A stretch of DNA of 64,000 nt from Mrakia gelida (lineage: Eukaryota > Basidiomycota > Tremellomycetes > Cystofilobasidiales > Mrakiaceae). The notes under the pieces were generated by a model. That model did not search any database. It had not been told where the DNA came from and saw only the letters and a list, made by a program, of their open reading frames with translations. Where the stretch lies: assembly GCA_024345305.1 (NCBI GenBank), contig BRON01000022.1, forward strand, positions 186,001-250,000, written 5' to 3'. This document shows, one piece after another, positions 43,415 to 55,309 of this stretch. How positions within the stretch are numbered: the first letter of the stretch is position 1; each line of letters opens with the position of its first letter. The position numbers and the translations under genes are program-made.

Positions 43415-45028
43415 ACCGAATCGCAAACGGGAAACACGACCAGCGAGATCTACCCATGAAGCACAATGTATCAGAAGCACAGCTCTCTAGAACAAAATCT
43501 GCATCGTCGACAGCGATTCTCCCGAGAGGTACCTCAAAACGAAGGAGAGGGTGAGCTCGAGCTGACTTCCGCGAGTTCTTTTCGGAGGAGCTCCATCCTC
43601 TCTTTAGCTGCACTGTATATTCAAGGCCGAGTTCCTGCTATGCGAAGAGCTAGGGCCGTTGATTAGTAGCTCTAGTATGTCCGGTATAAAGGGCTTAGCT
43701 CTAGAGTGAAGATTTGCCGACGTCTCGAGCTCGAAAGAAATGAGCTCAAGCTCACCTCCCAGCTCCTCCTCCTTTCTCCTATGCGAGTCTGAGCCTCGTG
43801 GTAGGAAAATTTGCTCGCTCGAAGCGGGAACGTGTTCTCTATACCCGGCCTCCTGACTAATCTGTTTTCAGATTTCGAGTTACTGCTAGAGTCGTTGCGC
43901 AGCGCCAGCGAACCTGTCGATGGAACTTGCCCTCTCGTTCGTTCAAGCTCAACCCCCATCTCCTCCCCCCTCCCCCTCCTCCCTCGCTTACCTCCTACAA
44001 CAGCAGCTGGACTCTTCTCGGGCCTCCTGCCTCTTTGGTACTATAGGATTGACCTGGGCGATGGGAGGGTGGTTTCATACATCGATGGATCTACAAAGCC
44101 GTGGACCGAAGGGGACGAGGTCCGAGTCAACCGCGTGTCTTCGACGAGAAGTTGCGGAGCTGCTCTCTCCCCCAACCACATCGACCTCTTCCCTTGACCA
44201 CTTCCTTCCCATTTCCCACTCCCTCTACCAACAACTTGTCAGCTCCTACGAGGGAGTAGCATCCCTCCCAAGGGCCCACTGGAGCTGTGCTTGAACGGCA
44301 GCCTTGGTGAGCTCCCTCGCCTTATCGCTTCCTCATCGCTTCCCTTTCCTCAACCCCTCCTCCTCTCGCAAAGGAAGGGAAGTCCTTTCTCTTGAGCTTC
44401 TATGTTGGGAGTGTATCCTCTGGGGTGCAAAGAACCCACTGAGAACGTGGATGTATGCTGGGAAGGTCTCTCGTTGGAAGGAGGAGGAGCAGGCTCCCTC
44501 CCTCATGACTCGGTCTTCCCCTCCTCCTTCCCTTCCCTCCTCCACGAGCGAGCTCAATGCTGACCCTCTTTCCTCCCCTTCCCTCCCACCAGGAACTTCT
44601 CCCCCACTCCTCCTCTACTCCTAGCCATCCAACGGATCCGATCCAATTCTACAACCCTCTTCAGCTTCCTTCGAAAGCGACCTCAGCCAAACCTCCTTCC
44701 CCTTTGGAACCCTCGCTGAACGAGCTCTCGAGAGACTTTCTCGTGGGACTCAAGTGAGTCTTTCGCTTTCAGTTAGAGGTAGGGGAGGTGGGATGAGGTG
44801 TCACCTGCCTTTGCAGAAGGAAGGAGAAGGAAGGAGGAGTTGCGAGCTCGAGCTGACCATCGTTCTTCCCTCTACCTCGCTCGCTCTCCCTCCTTCCCCT
44901 TGCACTCTCAGGTTCTTTCTTCAGTACCGTAAGTTGCCCTCGCATACCTCAATCTTCTCATACCATCCACCCTCCGCTTGGTTCTGTTCTGACTTTCGAT
45001 TGACCTTCTCTCGTTCGTGCTCGAGCAG
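43415..45028 (+). other. 5' region of helicase unit 1
   Basis: The segment contains a repeat (about 43667-44030, beginning TAGCTCTAGTATGTCC) that recurs at 51647, 55706 and 56969. It is followed by sequence with patchy coding character: LQQQLDSSRASCLFGTIGL around 43990, and PIQFYNPLQLPSKATSAKP, NELSRDFLVGLK around 44640-44756, then a small exon FFLQY at 44913-44929. These could be 5' exons of the helicase gene, since homologous proteins are long, but the frame they give (HELPMLK...) runs to a stop at about 45089 instead of into the zinc finger. The same holds in the second copy (56717-58330). Confidence 0.45.
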
Positions 45029-48000
45029 ATGAGCTTCCCATGCTCAAGAGCGATCTGCCATGCCCTCTCACCCTTCTCCACCCTTGCTAAACTCACCGAG
45101 CATGTGAAGGATGTTCATCAAGCTGAAATTCGTCTTGCTGGAGGTCTCAAAGGTGCGCTTGCACACATCTTCTCCGTGTAGGTTCCGTTCAAGCCCAACA
45201 CTCATCCCGTTCCTCCCTTCCCCTCGTTCTCCCTCCCCCATCCCTCTCAGTGCCGCGTGGAACCAACGGATCGTTCTCCTGCCCTCGACCTCACTCGGAA
45301 CCTCACTTTTCCCGTACCCCAAACACGTTTCATAAGCACTGGAAGATCTGCACCCTCACCGAACCTCTCCACCCGCTCTTCCCTTCTCCTCTCGTTCACT
45401 CTCCCTCTCCCTCTCCCCAACCCGACGCTCCCCCTCCGCCAACACAGGATCAACAGGAGGAGGAGGAGAACGCTCACCTAGGGGATGGGGAAGGGTTTGG
45501 TTTTGGGATGGACGAGGGGGAGGGAGAGGGAGAGACCGAGCGAGGTGGTGGCGAGGGAGTTGGAGGGAGTGCGAGTGGGTCGAGCTCGAGTGGGACGAGG
45601 AAGGGGAAGGAACGCGAGGTTGTTGTTGAGAGTGAGGGTGTTGGTGGGGAGGATGGGAACCTTTCGGAAGATGGAGGAGTCGGTGCTGCATGTGGGATGG
45701 ATGGAGTCGAGGGCGAGGTCTCTTCGGACGATGGTGAGTCTCTCTAGGTCACTCTTGTTTGCTCTCTCGCTCGAGAGTATGGACTCGTGCTGATCCTCAA
45801 ACCCTTCTTCCCTCCATCAGGCTCAACAGCATCGGTTCTTAGAGACGACAGGGCTGGTAACAACAGCCTCAGGGGACTCACCATCGGAGGATCTTTCGTT
45901 CGAGACGCGTTCTGGAAGCTACCTCATCTCGCCAGTTCGTTCTTCTTCTCCTCCCTCCTCCTTGCTCTCCCCCTTCCTTCCCGACCCTGACCTTTCTCCT
46001 CTTCCTCCTTTCAGCCACTCCCGCTCTCAATATCGCCTCTCTCGCTGTCAACACTCGCATCGGCCTCGTCATCTCAACCCACGAGGACTCCCACGGAGGA
46101 GGTGTTCGTCCCTCTCGCATCGGACACCATCTTTCACTCCACACTCCGTCCCTCTCCTCCTCCCAGCGGAAGACTCTCACCCGAGATGCCACCCACCTCC
46201 TCAACCTCTCTTCCTCTCTCGACACCTCCGACTACGCTTCCCTCGCCAACAACCAAGACGCGATCGGCCTCCTCCTCTCGACGAGTTCAGGCTCGACCTT
46301 CCCTATGGTCGAGGGACTCGCTGTGAGGTCAGGAATAGGGTGTGGGAGCTGTGGAGCTGTCTACAAGGATGGCGACTCCCTCCGAAGCCACCGTCACAAG
46401 AGGCACGGAGGAACAAACCTCGCTCCCACTCCCGCCTACTTCCAACGGCTCTTCCCCGACGCTCACCTCCCCGCCTTCGCCGTTCCTCCTCCCTCCCACG
46501 ACTCCACCAACTTTGTTCCTCCTCCCCCTCCCAAGGTCCCACGATCGGATCCCCTCTCGGCATCAGCAGCCTTCCTTCTCAAGCAGCAGAACGAGATACT
46601 CTCCTCCCTTCCCATCCCCAGCGACAAGCTCGACAATTCCCTCTACCATCAACCAGTCTACCAGAACCCTCTCGGCTACGGCTCCTTCATCCGACCCTAC
46701 CCTCTCGCCATCCTTCGCTCAGCCATCTCCCCCGCCCACAACTACCGATCCTCGGACAAGACTCGAATCGAAGACCGCGACCCTCTGCGAAACGTCTGGG
46801 TCCACGTTCAGGATCTCGCCTTAGGGGTTCGGAAGTACGGGACGAACCCGAGCGAGTTCGCTGTGGCGAGGAAGATCGGGATGGGGGATGGGTCGGTGCA
46901 GATCTCGGAGGACATGGTCGAGGAAGAGCGAGGAGGGAAGGGACCGACGAGGATCTTCAAGCCGCGGCTTGCGGATTCGACCCTCAAACGATACAGCAGG
47001 GACGCAAGCTCGCTCATCCTCTTCGCCCTCAGGGTCACGCCAACGGTCTACCGAAACCCCATCCCCATCCCTCAGGGCGAGCTCGCACCTCCTCCAATCA
47101 TCTCCCCTCCTCCTTCCTCCTCCTCCTTCTCCACCTCCATCGACCTTCCCTCCTTGCACACCACCGAGCGGATGGTACTCGCAGCCAACACCCTCCGTCA
47201 GATCCTCCAGAGGGACGTCCTCACCCAGCCGAACGGGGTCTTCGGAGGAGAAGGAAGAGGAGGAGTCGAGGAGTCGAAGGAGGTTCAGGACGCCCTTCTC
47301 CAGTTCCTCCTTGCGATCTACTCCCCTCGATACTCATCCACTCCTCCTCGGGGCCAGATGGTCCTAGATCAGTTCCTAATCTGCCTTTCCCTCGCCGCCG
47401 GAGGAGGCTTTCGGGAGATCGGATCGTTCGGACCTCAGCTCGCGTCCTGCGAGTTCTTCGTTCGACTCGTCGTCTACCGCCTAGTGCTGGACGAGATTGG
47501 ATGGGGAGAGGTTAGGGAGTTGGATGAAGCTGAGGTTGGAGCAGTGCCAGTGTCGAGAGGGTAAGTCGGTTGTCTTGATCGCTTTGCGGTTTCGAAACGC
47601 GTCGCTCACCTCTCTCTCTTTCTTCTTTCTCAGTCTCGACTCGCCGCTCTTCGAACTCGTCACAGCTCACCCCAACGGAGCTCAAGTCACACCCTTCGTC
47701 GTCCTTCGAGCTACTCGCTATCCCATCTCCCACGCCATCACCGCTGCTGGACCCGTCGTCTCCATCCAACCCCTCCACGACCCAGTCGAAGGCCACCTCC
47801 TCCCTCTCCTCTCCTACAACCGCTTCATCTCCCTCACCGCTATTGCCGACGCAGCCAAGGGAGCCATCGCATCAGCTGCTTCCTTGATCAAGACCCTCAC
47901 CTTCTCGGCAGACCTCTCAGCAGTTGGCCGAACGATGGAAGGAGTGACGGTCGGAGGAGTTGCGGGAGAGGTTGGAGGATCGATCTTCACGGATCCATCA

Positions 48001-51000
48001 AACTGCATCAAGCTCGGGATACCTCGGAACCAACAGGCTCTCCTCCTCTCCCTCTCTCTCTCCAACTCCAAGCTCTGGATCTCAAACCCCTCGGATCCTC
48101 TCAAACCCCAGCTCAACCTTCCTCACGCCCGAGCCTTCCTTCACTCCCTAGCCGCCGCGAAGCTCAACCTCCTCGTCGCCATCCACCTCTCCTCCCCTGG
48201 AGGTCGAGCTTCGGAACTCGTTACTCAGCAGCTCACCCGAACGGTCGACCACGGCTCCTCTCTCTTCATCACCTCCAACCGACTCGCCGTTCGTACGGAG
48301 GTCAACAAGACAGGAACGAAGACCATCCATCGCTTCGTGTCGCCGACCCTCGTGCCTCTCGTCATCCAGCTCTTCGGAGTCGTACAACCCTTCGCTCTCT
48401 ACCTTCTCTCCCTCCTCCACTCTCTCAGCCCTCTGGACAACAACCTCGACGTTCAGACCACCTTCAGGACGTTCCTTTGGACGAACGGTGTCGGGAAGCA
48501 GATCGTCGCCGCCGACCTCAGATCCCACCTCAAGCTCGCCTTCGTCTTGTCAGGCTCGTCGTCGGGAGTCGGGCTCCAAACGGTTCGACACGCCGAAGTC
48601 TTCATCAGTCGGATCATCCTCCCTCTCCTCGGATCAGACGCCAACGGACTCCTCGTCGCTCTGGAGACTCAGTCGAGCCAACGAGGCCACTCGCTCAAGA
48701 CGGACGAGGCCGCTTACGGAAACACCGACTCCAGTGGTGGGATTCGGGACTTGGCTGCTTTTGGAGACGCGACGAATGCGATGAGGGTTGTGAGCCTGTA
48801 TCAACTCGCGTTGGGAGTGGATCCTGTGAGTCTTTGCCTCCATGTTCGTTCTCGATCCTCTCGCGACACCTCGTTCTGACCAACCCTCCTCTTCCCCCTC
48901 CTCCGCTACGCTACGCAGGTTCTCAAGATCGACCGCTTGCCCGACAGGCTGGATCTGTTTCTTGGGCGTAGCTCTCATCCGTCGGTGAGTCCTTCCTCCG
49001 TTCTCTCTTCTGGCGACGTCCCTCGCCTGACTGACGCGTCTCTCTTCCTCTCCTTCTCTTCAGCTCTCCTCCAAGCGTCCCTCCTCCTCTTCTCTCTCTT
49101 CCTCCCAACCTCTCTTCAAACGTCCCACACCAGCACCACCCTCCCCTCCTCCAGTCTCAGGGTACGACGACGAAGGATCCGAGCCGATGGAGCTAAGTCG
49201 AGACGACGCGTCAGGAGGAGGAGACAGCGCGAGAGACCCAGTCTTGGAGGAGGAGAGGAGTTCGATTCTTTCATCAAGTGCGGTGGAGGTATCCTCAAGA
49301 AGCCGGACTCCTCTCGATCTCCAAGCTCTCACGGACGGTGTCGACTTCGACGACGACATGGACGACTTCGACGGATCCAGTCCCCCTCCTCCTCCTCCTC
49401 CTCCGGCTCCTCGCATTCCTCCTGAACCCTCCCCTCTCCCCGTTCCTCCTCCCTACTCCCAAGCGGATGTCATCACCAGCCTTCTTCGGGAGTGGACCGG
49501 CAACCCATCAGCGGAGCTCTACGAGAACCAGCTCGAAGCTGCTGCCAAGATCATCCGCGGAGGAACCGATTACCTTCTCAGCAGCCCCGTTGGGTCGGGC
49601 AAGACCTTCCTCTCCCTCCTTCGAGCTCTCCTCGACCGCAGTCACCCTACTGGTCGTCTCGTCGTCTTCATAACACCCTTCCGCTCCATCCTCGCTACGC
49701 TTCACGCTCGATGTCGGAACAGCAGTCTCGACGTCCACACCCACCCCTTCCCTCCCGAAACCCCTCTCGTCAGCCTCCGAGGTGTCCTCCTCATCTCGAT
49801 CGAGCAGCTAGGCAACAAGCAGCTTCGAGAGGACCTCGCTTCCCTCGGCACCATAGGGAAGGTCCTCCAGTTCGTCGGGGATGAGGCTCACACCTGGGCG
49901 ACTCAGTCGGATTGGAGGCCGTCGATGGGCTACGTCTCCCTCGCTCGACTCGCGCGAGCTCCCTTCCTCCTTCTCTCCGGCAGCTGGACTGAGGGAGCAC
50001 GGAGACACGCCGGAACACTCCTTCACTCAACCCTCACCGAGCTCAACTTCCCTCTTCGTCGTCCTGGAGTCACGTTCCACGTTGTGAAGCTGGACTACAG
50101 CGACGACGTCTTCAAGACGATGATGGATACTTTCGGGAACGGTCACCTCTCTGCTCCTAGAGCTCCAGTCATCATCTTTGGATTCACCAAGAAGGAGCTG
50201 GACGCGCTACGAGGAAGGCTGGTGGAGGAGGCGGAGAGGAAGGGTGTCGAGGTGAGGACGGAGGTCTACTACGCGGTGACGGGTGTGGAGGAGACAAGGA
50301 AGATGGATGGAACGAGCAGGGATTGGGAAGCCGGAAGGATCGACTACCTGTTCTGCACAACAGCGGGGATTCAAGCTCTGGACTGTCCGGTGAGTCAAAC
50401 ACAACCCCCCTTGCGTCGCGTCGGGTCAGGACGAGAACAACAACCGAACTCTCTTCCTTCCTCTTCCAGCAATGCAACCTCGTCATCTTCCTTCCTCACC
50501 CAAAAGGATGGACAGTCTCCGAGCGCGTTCAGGGAGGAGGTCGAGGTCGAGACTGGGAGACCGTCGTCTGGGACCTCCAAAAGAAGAAGTCGCTGCTTTT
50601 CGTCGACCACCCAAACGGGTTCGACCCTCGCTTCCGCTCTCCAAACAGCTGCATCGCCAAAGCACTGGAGGAGCAGCTCAACGATTTCTCGTCGGGAGAC
50701 TGTGGGCTCTGTACAGAATGTCGTCGTCGTCGCGTTGCCCCTCCTCAATCTCCCTCCCTCCCCTCCCACCGAACCACCAACCTCCTCCCCTCAGCCATCT
50801 CTCCTCCCCTCATCAGCTCTCTCTTCCCTACCATCCCTCACTCCTCCGAGATCCCCGAAGCCTACCTCCAATCCCGTCAGCTCCATACTCAAGCAAACAT
50901 CCTCCACGACGAACTTGCCCATCTCCTCCGAACCCTCGACTCCCTCTGCTCGTCGTGCATCCTCCTTCACCCAACCACTCAACTCTCTCCCAACGCCACC

Positions 51001-51557
51001 TCACTCCACAAGTACGGATGCCCCAGCAAGAAGAAAGAGTACGTTTTCGATTCTGTCTGCCTCTCCTTTTTGACCGCGACGCGTTCTGACGTCGCTTTCT
51101 TCTCTTCTCTCGCAGGTGCTCGTACTGTACTGGCTGCAACTGGAGGAGTCTCGAGACATGCGCAGTCCTTACCGCTCAACGCTTTACCTACTCCAACTGC
51201 TGTTTCGGATGCCTCTTCCCTATCTCGCTGCACGAGGAGGCGGCGGAGGGTGGGATGGGAGGAGGGTGTCCGTTCAGAGCTGCGAAGATGGTTGTTCCTC
51301 TTTGCATGCAGCTGTTCCGGGATCGGAGTTGGAGGGAGAGGGCTATCGAGGAGGGGAGGATTGGATCAGACTGGGGGTGGGTGTCTGACGGAGAAGGGAT
51401 ACTGCTGGGGACGAGGGAATATTACAAGTGGAAGATCACGAAGGAGAAGGACGTGGAGTTCTCGTTCTGGCTAGGTTTGCTCTCCCCTACACTTCCTTTC
51501 ACCAACGCTGCTCTTCTCCTCCTCTGGTTCTACAAGACTGTCTCTCGCCCTACGTAG
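45029..51557 (+). CDS. telomere-linked RecQ-type helicase with C2H2 zinc fingers, copy 1
   Basis: Nine exons join in phase: 45029-45152, 45251-45733, 45821-45934, 46015-47560, 47634-48825, 48919-48984, 49064-50389, 50470-51038, 51116-51557; about 1,953 residues. N-terminus: finger-like CHALSPFSTLAKLTEHVKDVH and CPRPHSEPHFSRTPNTFHKH, an acidic Gly/Glu/Ser-rich linker, then finger CGSCGAVYKDGDSLRSHRHK near residue 350, as seen in fungal telomere-associated helicases. The helicase core lies near residues 1320-1650: LYENQLEAAAKII, SSPVGSGKTF (Walker A), GDEAH (motif II), LLLSGSW (motif III), YLFCTTAGIQALDCP. The C-terminus has Cys-rich CGLCTECRRRR and CSYCTGCNW. Like yeast Y' and Ustilago telomere-linked helicases it sits in subtelomeric repeats and is transcribed towards the chromosome end; a role in recombination-based telomere upkeep is inferred. 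The start is conservative. No stop or frameshift found. Confidence 0.88.
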
Positions 51558-51639
51558 TAACTCGTGTCCTCCTCTTTCTGTTCCGCTTTCGTTTCTTCTC
51601 CGGTTCTCTTTGATGTCTCTTGTCTGAAGTTGGAGTCGT

Positions 51640-52545
51640 TCGTACGTAGCTCTAGTATGTCCCGTAAAGAGGGCTTAGCTCTAGAGTGAAGATTTGCCGA
51701 CGTCTCGAGGTTGAAAGGTATGAGCTCAAGCTCACCTCTGAGCTCCTTCCCCTCTCTCCTATGCGAGTCTGAGCCTCGTGGTAGGAAAAGTTGCTCGCTT
51801 GAAGGGGGAACGGGTTCTCTATACCCGGCCTCCTGGCTAATCTGTTTTCAGATTTCGAGTTACTGCTAGAGTCGTTGCGCAGCGGCAGCGAACCTGTCGA
51901 TGGAAGGGCCTTCTCGTTCGTTCAAGCTCAACCCCCATCTTCCCTCGCCCTCCGCTCTATACATACGCTTCCCCCTTCCCCCTCCTTCTCCATTATGAGT
52001 CTATGGTAGTATAGGACCAACCCTATCCACTTTTTATCCTTCGCCAGGGCTGGATGGAGGAGAAAATGAGCTCGATCAATGTGAGCTCCACCTCCACATC
52101 CTCCCCTTCCTTCCCTCCATCTTCTCTCCTTCCGTTCTCCTCACCTCTTGCTCGGATCGCAATGGGACTTCGGGGGTATAGTAGGGCAGCTAGGGTGCCT
52201 AGGTGGAAGGTCTCAGATTTCGAGGGATGTATACGGTTGAGGCTCCTCGCTCATGCAGTCTTGTTGAGCTTGACTCTCCTTCCTCCCATGCATCCGATGC
52301 TGCTGAGACTCTCGTACTCACTCTATCTTCTCATTCTCTCTTTCCTACCACTCTAGTATACCTCCTCTTCCATCGCGAAACACTCCCACTACCCCTCTTG
52401 CTCCACCTCTCCCTCCCTCGACCTCCCCACTCCATGCGCTGGCAGCTCGACCTTTCTCCTTCCTTTCCTTTGTCGAAGCTGTCGAGACGAGTTCTTGCTC
52501 CCTTTCCTCCCTTCTGGCGAATTCATACGGCTTATATATAGTGGG
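51640..52545 (+). repeat. tail block of helicase unit 1
   Basis: Begins with the TAGCTCTAGTATGTCC repeat seen upstream of the helicase (43667) and continues through CTGGATGGAGGAGAAAATGA to CCCTTTCCTCCCTTCTGG. The whole block recurs with modest divergence at 55706-56574. No gene recognised; hydrophobic frames (LLSLTLLPPMHPMLL) occur in both copies but come from pyrimidine-rich DNA. Confidence 0.75.
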
Positions 52546-52689
52546 CCCATAGGTGGAGAAGTAGAGGGATGCTGTAGGAGTGTTGGAAGGCCTCTCTCGG
52601 TCGTCGAGTCGGCTTGCGTTGAGCTCACCTCTCCTCCCCTTCCCTCCATCTCGACCTTGCCTCCCTTCGACGTTCGTCAGTTCTTCCGT

Positions 52690-54640
52690 GGCACTGCTAG
52701 ATGACCTACCTATGATCTCGTATTGCTTCGCTTACTCTCTGGAGATGTTCGGTGTCGCTCTAGCTGCTTTCGTTGAGGAGTTGGGAGTGCTCGGAAGTGG
52801 GTGCGAGATGGTGGACGCGCTCTTCGACGGCTACTAGAACATGAACGGGCGCACCTGTATACTCGTGAGTATATGCGATCAAAAGGGAATCAAAAGCCTG
52901 TTTGATCCATCTATGACCCGAGGTGATCTACATCAGATGGAAGCGATCGATCTAGGACTTCTCCTTCCAGTCGCGTCCTCCCTTCTTCCAGCCAAGTTCG
53001 ACTTGCTCAAATCTTCTCTGAGCTAATCGGAACCAATCCAGATCGTCTCCAGTAGTCCTGACGGTTCTCCCAATATGTTCGGTACCGCTCCAGCTGCTCT
53101 GGGTCCGAAGTTAAAAGTGTTCGCAAGCGGATACGAGAGGGTGGACACGCCGTTTGACGGCTACTAAGACATGATTGAGACCACCTCTATACTCGTAGGT
53201 ATATGCGATCGAAAGGGAATTGAAATTCGGTTTCAACTATGAATCACTCGAGGTGATCTATACGAGATGGAAGCGATCAATTCGGGACTTCTCCTTCCAG
53301 TCACGTCCTCCCTTCTTCCAGCCAAGTTCGACTTGCTCAAATCTTCTCTGAGCTGATCGAAACCAATTCGGATCATCTCTAGTAGTCTTGACGGTTCTCC
53401 CAATTTATTCGGTGCCGCTCCAGATGCTCTGGGTCCGAAGTTAAAAGTGTTCGTAAGTAGGTGCGAGATGGTGGACGCGCTCTTCAACGGCTACTAGAAC
53501 ATGAACGGGCGCACCTGTATACTCGTGGGTATATGCGATCAAAAGGGAATTAAAAGCTGGTTCGATCTATGTATGACGCCAGGTGGTCTATACGAGATGG
53601 AAGCGATCGATTCGGGACTTCTCCTTCCAGTCACGTCCTCCCCACTGCCAGCCAACTCCGACTCGCTCAAATCTTCTCTGAGCTGATCGAAACCAATTCG
53701 GATCATCTCTAGTAGTCTTGACGGTTCTCCCAATTTATTCGGTGCCGCTCCAGATGCTCTGGGTCCGAAGTTAAAAGTGTTCGTAAGTAGGTGCGAGATG
53801 GTGGACGCGCTCTTCAACGGCTACTAGAACATGAACGGGCGCACCTGTATACTCGCGGGCATACGCGATCAAAAGGGAACTCAAATTCGGTTTCATCTAT
53901 GAATCACTCGAGATGATCTACACCAGATGGAACAGATCAACTTAGGACTTCTCATTCCAGTCGCGTCTTCTCCCCTCCCAGCCAAATCCGACTCGCTCAA
54001 ATCTTCTGTGAGCCGGTTGATACCAGTCCAAATCATCTCTAGTAGTCTTGACGGTTCTGTCAATATGTTCGGTGTCGCTCTAGCTGCTTTGTTGAGGAGT
54101 TGGGAGTGCTTGCGAATGGATGTAAGATGGTGGACGCGCTCTTCGACAGCTGCTAGAACATGAACGGGCGCACCCGTATACTCGTGGGTATATGTGATCG
54201 AAAGGGAATTTAAATTCGGTTTCAACTATGAATCACTCGAGGTGATCTATACGAGATGGAAGAAGTTGTTTCGTGATCCCTTGTTCATGTCACGTCCTCT
54301 CCCCTCTTGTGCCAGTTCGACTCACTCAAATTTTCTCTCAGCTGGTCGAAACCAACGCAGATCATCTCAAGTGCCTTTGAGGGTTCTCTCAATATGTTTG
54401 ATGCCACTCCAGCTGCGTGGGGCCCGAACTGGGGGTGCTCGCGAGGAGATGCGAAAGGATGGACATGCTCTTCACCGGCTAGGAGAACACGAACGAAACC
54501 ACCACTATAGTCGTGGGTATATGCGATCGAAAGGGAATTCAAATTCGGTTTCAACTTTGAATCACTCGAGGTGATCTATACGAGATGAAAGGGATCGTCT
54601 CATGACTCTTTGTTCCAGTCACGTCCTTCCTTTTGATGAA
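52690..54640 (+). repeat. about six degenerate tandem repeats of 330 bases
   Basis: Unit starts at about 52838, 53166, 53497, 53827, 54157 and 54483, spaced 326-331 bases, with a partial unit before the first. Each opens with a form of GAACATGAACGGGCGCACC, then TATACTCG, GAGATGGAAGCGATC, CTCCTTCCAGTC and TTGACGGTTCTC. Units 2 and 3 share about 145 identical bases (53354-53500 and 53685-53830); the last units are the most diverged. Each contains short frames with stops; no gene. Confidence 0.85.
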
Positions 54641-54867
54641 GCACCCTGACCTGCTCAAGTTGCCACTGATCTCCTTTCCAGCAATGAATACAGTCTTGGA
54701 AAGTGAAAACAACTAGCTGAAACCGTCTATGAGTCGTGGAGACAAGGGACAGCGCTGGGGTGTTGGGCTGGAGAAGGGAAGGAAAGGACGCGTTGGAAGA
54801 GTGTTGGGTACGACGGAAGGAGTGGGAGAGTAGTAGAGTAGTGAAAGTGAAGAAAAAGTAGAGAAAC
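54641..54867 (+). other. transition with falling cytosine content
   Basis: After the last tandem unit, + strand C becomes rarer step by step: common to 54720, about ten in the next 90 bases, one in the last 60. No gene seen. Confidence 0.6.
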
Positions 54868-55260
54868 AGTGTTGGGTAGTAGGTGAGTTGGTTTGGAGGT
54901 GTTTGGTAAAGAAAAAAGGATGGGAAAGTGAAAAAGTTGAGGAGTTGGAGTGGAAGAGAGAAAAAAGTAGGGGAAGTAGTGAGGAGGTTGAGGAAGTAGA
55001 GAAGGTGAAAAGGAATTGAAAGTGAAGGTGATGAGTGATGTAGTAAGTTTGAGAAAGTGTGGGAGGGTGTTGTAGTAGAAAAGGGGAGGTGTGGGAGGGA
55101 AAAGAAGTTGGAAAAAAGTGAAAAAGAGAGTTGGAGTGGGTTTGAGAGTGAAGTAGTAGTAGGGAAGTGGTTTTGGAGTAAAGAAAGTGAGAAGGGAGTG
55201 TATAAGAGTGTTTGTGGAAAGTTTGAAAGTGATTAGAAGTGTTGGAGTGAGGAAGAGAAG
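54868..55260 (+). other. cytosine-free tract leading into telomere repeats
   Basis: From 54868 to 55309 (442 bases, counting the telomere repeats) the + strand has no C at all, only G, A and T. Examples are GAAGTAGTAGTAGGGAAGTG-type strings without a fixed period. The 210-codon - strand frame across it is an artefact: without G on that strand only TAA can stop translation. Confidence 0.9.
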
Positions 55261-55309
55261 GTTAGGGTTAGGGTTAGGGTTAGGGTTAGGGTTAGGGTTA
55301 GGGTTAGGG
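55261..55309 (+). repeat. interstitial telomere tract, eight TTAGGG repeats
   Basis: Eight perfect repeats of the telomere sequence, G strand on +, with no retroelement copy attached. They are followed at once by the boundary block of the short unit. Confidence 0.95.

Noticed and set aside
45962..47515. 517-codon frame (and its copy at 59264-60817), rich in Arg, Pro and Ser
   Set aside because: It is an out-of-frame shadow of helicase exon 4, whose own frame carries the zinc finger and joins both neighbours in phase.
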